A stretch of 9,989 nt of DNA from JAJPXI01 sp045602885. Its GTDB lineage: Bacteria > Bacillota > Clostridia > Oscillospirales > Oscillospiraceae. Made by a program: the position numbers and the translations under genes. The notes beneath the pieces are model-generated. The model was not told the DNA's origin. It worked only from the letters and a program-made list of their open reading frames with translations, and made no database searches. The stretch covers positions 1 through 9,989 of the forward strand of contig JAZSCJ010000120.1 in assembly GCA_045602885.1 (NCBI GenBank). Direction: 5' to 3'. Positions 6,547 to 9,989 of the stretch are shown here, one piece after another. Positions within the stretch are counted from its first letter, which is position 1, and every line of letters starts with the position of its first letter.

Positions 6547-7098
6547 TCAGACGGAATACTCCTCACCGGCATAGTATTCGTAATAGGTAATACGAACGCT
6601 GGCCTGGTATCCATCGCCGGTCTGAGTCAGGGACAGATCTTTGAGCGCGCAACGGTATTTTCCGCTGTGGATAGCCACCAGAACCGACTTGACCTCCTCG
6701 TAGCTGCCACAAAGGAACTCCAAATCGATGTCACGATGAGCGATCTCACCCTCAATGGAAACCTCGGCAAAGTTCAGATCATAGCGCAACACATTGGCCA
6801 GGATCATGTGCAGGTCCTGCATCACATTGCGGCTGTTGTCGTAAGTGGGCATTTCCTTGACCGTCGTATCTTCTGCAGCGAAAATGGCGGCCAGTTCAGC
6901 CTCCATTTGTCGAAGCTGAGCCAACTTAGCTTCAGACAGGATCATGCTATCCTCCACTGCGGCAATCTCCGACTGATAGTTGGCCATCTTTTCTTCCGTC
7001 GGCAGACGGAACAGGTACTGATAGGCACACAATGCGGCCACGACCACCAACAGAATGATCAAAAGCGCGCGGTCGCGCGGTGTCATTGTAACTCTCAT
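6547..7098 (-). CDS. pilO: Type IV pilus assembly protein PilO-like
   Basis: The product has 183 residues. A short positively charged N-terminus is followed by one membrane helix (about 10-27), a probable coiled coil (about 35-78, rich in Glu, Ala, Leu and Gln) and a C-terminal region of mixed alpha/beta character (about 95-183) that fits the ferredoxin-like fold of PilO/GspM. Sequence conservation in this family is low, so the call rests on this architecture plus its place directly after pilM and pilN. PilO pairs with PilN through the coiled coils outside the membrane and helps couple the cytoplasmic motor to the pilus. ATG 7098 overlaps the pilN stop (ATGA), with GGAGG at 7113-7109 about 10 bases upstream. 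A second ATG four codons in is possible. The C-terminus is acidic and rich in Tyr. It is the last gene of the cluster. Confidence 0.8.
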   Translation of the reverse strand: MRVTMTPRDRALLIILLVVVAALCAYQYLFRLPTEEKMANYQSEIAAVEDSMILSEAKLAQLRQMEAELAAIFAAEDTTVKEMPTYDNSRNVMQDLHMILANVLRYDLNFAEVSIEGEIAHRDIDLEFLCGSYEEVKSVLVAIHSGKYRCALKDLSLTQTGDGYQASVRITYYEYYAGEEYSV

Positions 7099-7754
7099 TC
7101 TGCCAATTCCTCCGATTTCAGTTCAATGAACATGGTGGTCACCATGTTGCGTCCGTGCTCACGATCCAACGTCGCCGTGCTGAGCGTGACCGATTCCACA
7201 AAGTCATATTCCTCAATTTCACGCGTCAGAGCTGCAATGCCTTCCAGGTTGACATTTTCCAACTCAAGCTGGATCAGATCGTCGCCCACCTGCATCACAT
7301 TCATTGCGCTTTTCAAGAAGACGGTCTGCTCCATCATGTTCAAGATATCGATGCGGTCGCAGATTTGCTCAGCACCGGTCTTGAAGTTAGTGGAGAAACG
7401 AACGTACTGACCGCGCACCTGCTCGTAATTGGCCAGGGCCTCGATCTGTGCCTGTACGGCCGCCTGCTTTTGCTCCAGAATGGCCTTCTGCTCACGCAGG
7501 TTTACCAGCGGAGTGTAGATAGCCTGCTTGCCAAACAGCACCAAAACGACCATACCCAGCAGCGCATACAGCGCAATGGTCGCCGGGCGCGTGGTGCGAT
7601 CCTTGCTGTAACGCAGGTTGATGGTGGTTTTTTGCGGATAACCACTACCATCGCTTTTGCTCTGCTTGTTGTTGACCGGAGGGGGCGGGGGTGTCTGTGT
7701 CTGCACGGTTGCGGTGCTTTCCACGCTGTTGTTGGCATTCATTTCCTGAGACAT
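7095..7754 (-). CDS. pilN: Type IV pilus assembly protein PilN-like with proline-rich N-terminal extension
   Basis: The product has 219 residues: a cytoplasmic N-terminus, one membrane helix (about 58-75), a coiled coil (about 84-118) and a C-terminal alpha/beta domain (about 120-215). Residues 45-47 are I-N-L, placed just before the membrane helix, where PilN carries the I-N-L-L-P type motif that docks into a groove of PilM. Here the motif continues R-Y-S-K-D rather than L-P. Before it lies a low-complexity stretch of about 44 residues rich in Ser, Thr, Gln and Asn with five consecutive prolines (22-26). In known PilN proteins this motif is near the extreme N-terminus, so the extension is unusual. 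The gene starts 12 bases after the pilM stop, with a G-rich ribosome binding site in that gap, and overlaps pilO by 4 bases. Identity is supported mainly by architecture and gene order. Confidence 0.82.
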   Translation of the reverse strand: MSQEMNANNSVESTATVQTQTPPPPPVNNKQSKSDGSGYPQKTTINLRYSKDRTTRPATIALYALLGMVVLVLFGKQAIYTPLVNLREQKAILEQKQAAVQAQIEALANYEQVRGQYVRFSTNFKTGAEQICDRIDILNMMEQTVFLKSAMNVMQVGDDLIQLELENVNLEGIAALTREIEEYDFVESVTLSTATLDREHGRNMVTTMFIELKSEELAE

Positions 7755-7766
7755 TCTGCTCCCCCC

Positions 7767-8744
7767 TTACTGGATCAATGCGCCATATGCCAAGAATCCG
7801 GCAGCGGCGTCCTGTGTCATTTGCGGCCAAAGGTAATGTGCCGGCACGCGGGACAAGCCCGTGGACTCGGCAATCGTTTGGCAAAGCGGCTCAACCACAC
7901 TGCCACCGCCCAGGAACACCACATTGTTCAGCTCAGCCTCACGGTTGTTGTACCGATAGAAGTTAACCGCCTTGATGACTTCCAGCGCCAGACGGTTGTA
8001 TGCTTCCTTGCAGTATTCCTGATACCAAACGCCATTGAAGTTGGCATGCTTGTAATTGCGGGCCATGATGACGTCCACCTTAGACCCGTCGGCAATGACC
8101 TGGTCCAGATCAGCACCGCCCATAGCGATACCACGGACGAACTGCAGCTTAGAACCGCGGTAGAAGAACACCTCGGTAGAGCTGTGACCCAGATTGATCA
8201 CGCAGCGGCCCACATTGTCGTCCGGCATCTGGCGCATCAGCGTGGTCAGCGCCATTTCCTGCGGCACGATGGTACGCAGGGACATACCGGCCTCGTGGAA
8301 CATTTCCACATACCAGGCGGAAAGCTTCTTGCTCATGGCCGCGCCCAGCATGACCATCTCGGCAGGCTTTCCGTCCTCACCCATCACCATTTCCTGCATG
8401 GCGTAATCGTAGACGTACTTCTGCGGCTCGTCGCTGATGTAGTCGGCAAATTCAAAGGAGAGATTCAGCTCCAACTGCTTGGTGGACATGGCAGGCAGAC
8501 GCAGCGTGCGGCAGACCACCGCGGAGTTGGGCACGACCAGCGCACAGTTCTGTCGGGGCAAATTGTAATCCTTACAAAGCACCCGGATAAAACCGGCCAT
8601 CAGGTGGGGCGAACGAATCTGTCCATCCTTGAACAGGTTGTCCGGCGTTTGCACCGCAACGATCTGCGGCTCTTTTCCCCGTCGCCGCAGGGCAAGCTTC
8701 ACCTGCGAGGTACCAATGTCAAAGGCCAAAAGCGTCTGTTTCAT
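7767..8744 (-). CDS. pilM: Type IV pilus assembly ATPase-fold protein PilM
   Basis: This 325-residue soluble protein has the actin/FtsA-like fold signature of PilM. Phosphate-1 motif is F-D-I-G-T-S-Q-V-K-L at 8-17. Phosphate-2-like motif is I-N-L-G-H-S-S-T-E-V at 183-192, followed by the Y-R-G-S-K-L-Q-F-V-R-G-I-A-M-G-G hairpin typical of the family. The adenosine motif is V-V-F-L-G-G-G-S at 275-282. PilM binds the cytoplasmic tail of PilN under the membrane and links the PilN-PilO platform to the motor. The usual Asp of phosphate 2 (as in D-I-G-A) is Asn184 here, so hydrolysis may be impaired while nucleotide binding may remain. ATG 8744 has AAAGGAG (8757-8751) 6 bases upstream. The 62-base gap to pilD holds only this site and no terminator. 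Length is slightly below the usual 350 or so. Confidence 0.88.
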   Translation of the reverse strand: MKQTLLAFDIGTSQVKLALRRRGKEPQIVAVQTPDNLFKDGQIRSPHLMAGFIRVLCKDYNLPRQNCALVVPNSAVVCRTLRLPAMSTKQLELNLSFEFADYISDEPQKYVYDYAMQEMVMGEDGKPAEMVMLGAAMSKKLSAWYVEMFHEAGMSLRTIVPQEMALTTLMRQMPDDNVGRCVINLGHSSTEVFFYRGSKLQFVRGIAMGGADLDQVIADGSKVDVIMARNYKHANFNGVWYQEYCKEAYNRLALEVIKAVNFYRYNNREAELNNVVFLGGGSVVEPLCQTIAESTGLSRVPAHYLWPQMTQDAAAGFLAYGALIQ

Positions 8745-8806
8745 GGTCTTCTCCTTTACGATGAAATGAATATGGCGTCGGCGACACAGCGCCGTTACTT
8801 ACAACG

Positions 8807-9592
8807 TTAGAAAGCAATGGATATATACCATTGCATGATCGCCTGTCCCCAAAACAGCGAAGCCACCGCCGCAATGGAAAGACACGGGCCAAAGGGAATC
8901 CCTTTCCCTCCGCGCCGCTGCGCCCACAGGGCAGCCGCGATGCCAATGATACAGGCCATCAGAAGCATCACCGGGCCGGAAAGCAATTCCAGATAAAGCC
9001 CCAGCACGAACAGCAGCTTGATATCGCCGCCGCCCATGGCCTCCCGGTGTAAAATACGCTCTAAAATCAAAACCAGAATCAAAATGGGTACGCTGAACAC
9101 CAAACCGTTCAGCACCAGCCTTCCCAGTCCACGCCAGGAAAACTCCAGCAAAAGAAAGTAAGCCAACCTTGCCGCAATGGCCAGCAGCAAGGCCTTGTCC
9201 GAAATAATATGTACTTGCAGATCGGTCATGGAAACGTAAAACAGGATGCACAAAAACAAAATGTGCAGCGCGAAGGCGGGCGTCAGGTCAAATTTGAGCA
9301 GACAGCCCAGAAAGCCCAGACCCAGCAGCAGCTCGCCCACCGGGCAGGACAGGGGGATGCGGCACCCGCACTTGGGACATTTGCCCTTACACAGCAGATA
9401 GCCCACGATGGGGATCAGCTGCCACGGCGCGAGAGTCACGGCGCACCCGTCGCAGTGGGAGCGCCCCCGGAATACACTTTCGCCCCGGCAGCGCCGGGAG
9501 GCGGCGCAGGCCAGAAAGCTGGCCAGCACCGCCCCCAGCACAAAGGCCAGGGTCAGGAGGTAGCCGGTGAGAAAGGGGTTTAGGTTCAACAT
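8807..9592 (-). CDS. pilD: Prepilin peptidase / N-methyltransferase
   Basis: This 261-residue multi-pass membrane enzyme removes the leader of type IV prepilins at the cytoplasmic face and methylates the new N-terminus. The N-terminal domain carries C47-x-x-C50 and C72-x-x-C75 (with a further C77), the metal-binding cysteine pairs of the bifunctional form. The aspartyl protease part has Asp124 in S-M-T-D-L-Q-V-H-I-I and Asp190 in G-G-G-D-I-K-L, the two catalytic aspartates of this family. G-I-P-F-G-P at 231-236 is the conserved segment near the C-terminus. Length matches the family (about 250-290). GGAGG (9603-9599) lies 6 bases before ATG 9592. Its place directly after the pilin gene indicates its substrate. 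The protein could equally be named ComC or PppA by family; pilD follows from the pilus context. Confidence 0.93.
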   Translation of the reverse strand: MLNLNPFLTGYLLTLAFVLGAVLASFLACAASRRCRGESVFRGRSHCDGCAVTLAPWQLIPIVGYLLCKGKCPKCGCRIPLSCPVGELLLGLGFLGCLLKFDLTPAFALHILFLCILFYVSMTDLQVHIISDKALLLAIAARLAYFLLLEFSWRGLGRLVLNGLVFSVPILILVLILERILHREAMGGGDIKLLFVLGLYLELLSGPVMLLMACIIGIAAALWAQRRGGKGIPFGPCLSIAAVASLFWGQAIMQWYISIAF

Positions 9593-9629
9593 AGGCTGCC
9601 TCCAAATGGTTCAAATGAGATGGGCTCGA

Positions 9630-9989
9630 TTACACGGTGCCGTTGTGGAGAGCGCCGCCGGCAGCCCAGGCCAGAGTGACATCGCCGGTGGAAGCATTAA
9701 CAGTAACGGTGAGGTAGTCATCGGTGTGGTCAGAGCACTTGCCGTAGCCGGTGGGAGTGCCGGAAATGATCTGGCCGCTCAGGGCATCGTAGTTACCGGA
9801 AACGGCAGTACCGTCAACCAGATACTTGGTCAGAGCAGCAGCCTTGGCAGCGCGCTCGTTGGCGGCGTCGGCGGTCTTCTTAGCCTTCTCCAGCTGGCCG
9901 GTGAAGGTGGGGATAGACACGGCGATCAGGATGACGATGATGGCCACGACGACCAGCATCTCCATCAGGGTGAAGCCCTTCTGGCTCTT
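9630..9989 (-). CDS. Type IV prepilin, 5' end cut by window edge
   Basis: 119 codons are visible, read from the window edge: K-S-Q-K-G, then F-T-L-M-E followed by a hydrophobic helix of about 20 residues ending near S-I-P. This is the class III prepilin signal: cleavage after Gly, methylated Phe at +1 and Glu at +5. An internal ATG at 9965 lies inside the signal (the Met of F-T-L-M-E) and cannot be the true start; the start is a few codons beyond base 9989. The mature protein would have 114 residues, small for a pilin, with an Ala/Lys-rich alpha-helical spine (about mature 28-50) and a short beta-rich globular part holding one cysteine, so no intrachain disulfide is possible. It is read first in the visible cluster, 37 bases ahead of pilD. 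Whether it is the major pilin or a minor one cannot be told. Confidence 0.92.
   Translation of the reverse strand, partial: KSQKGFTLMEMLVVVAIIVILIAVSIPTFTGQLEKAKKTADAANERAAKAAALTKYLVDGTAVSGNYDALSGQIISGTPTGYGKCSDHTDDYLTVTVNASTGDVTLAWAAGGALHNGTV

Larger units (their letters stand above)
6547..9989 (-). other. Type IV pilus assembly gene cluster (pilin-pilD-pilM-pilN-pilO)
   Basis: Five genes run on the minus strand with gaps of 37, 62 and 12 bases and one 4-base overlap, and with no terminator between them. This fits a single operon whose promoter lies beyond base 9989. The products are a major or minor pilin, its leader peptidase/methylase, and the PilM-PilN-PilO inner-membrane platform. The motor ATPases (PilB, PilT) and platform protein PilC are not in the window and may lie upstream of the pilin. 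No pilP or secretin pilQ follows pilO. Confidence 0.85.

Noticed and set aside
6469..7410. Plus-strand open frame running from the pseudouridine synthase end across pilO
   Set aside because: It starts inside the previous gene, reads through the terminator and lies opposite pilO and pilN. No domain is visible.
7672..7700. G-rich stretch on the plus strand as a G-quadruplex
   Set aside because: Only two runs of five G plus shorter ones are present. The stretch is explained by the proline codons of pilN on the other strand.
8745..8806. Possible regulatory hairpin in the pilD-pilM gap
   Set aside because: Only a 4-bp GGCG/CGCC pairing is seen, with no T tract. The gap is explained by the pilM ribosome binding site.
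7155..8810. Plus-strand open frame of about 551 codons opposite pilN and pilM
   Set aside because: Composition is His-, Leu- and Gln-rich and no domain is seen. It covers two genes with clear family motifs and ribosome binding sites, so it is a shadow frame.

Overview
The window looks like a chromosomal segment of a moderately GC-rich Bacillota, most likely class Clostridia near Oscillospiraceae/Ruminococcaceae. The reasons are a membrane pyrophosphatase gene, an AzgA-type purine permease, a YbhJ-type hydratase, an ABC-F protein and a clostridial-style type IV pilin, with strong purine-rich ribosome binding sites and compact terminators. The taxonomic call is inference from gene content and style. 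No mobile element, CRISPR array, tRNA or rRNA was found, and no stretch longer than 300 bases lacks a gene.

Left part, plus strand (1-6496). The last 33 codons of a membrane-bound pyrophosphatase (hppA) end at a terminator. Three independent transcription units follow: (i) an aconitase-superfamily hydratase of about 742 aa; (ii) a 451-aa NCS2/AzgA-type purine permease; (iii) a two-gene unit of a divergent ABC-F ATPase and an S4-less RsuA/RluE-type rRNA pseudouridine synthase, joined by an ATGA overlap. Each unit has a candidate extended -10 (TGn) promoter and ends in a near-perfect or perfect hairpin terminator.

Right part, minus strand (9989 down to 6547). This is a compact type IV pilus assembly block read as pilin (5' end outside the window), prepilin peptidase pilD, then pilM, pilN and pilO. 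All genes are intact apart from the pilin cut by the window edge. The proteins would form the pilin subunit, its processing enzyme, and the inner-membrane alignment platform: cytoplasmic actin-like PilM bound to the N-terminus of PilN, which pairs with PilO. The two halves converge on a shared 12-bp-stem hairpin whose loop holds the stop codon of the pseudouridine synthase gene. No pilP or secretin pilQ follows pilO, as expected for a monoderm cell.

I see no clearly new defence or mobile system. The points most worth a second look are the substrate of the YbhJ-like hydratase, the divergent ABC-F/pseudouridine synthase pair, and the unusual PilN N-terminus with a polyproline run before its PilM-binding motif.
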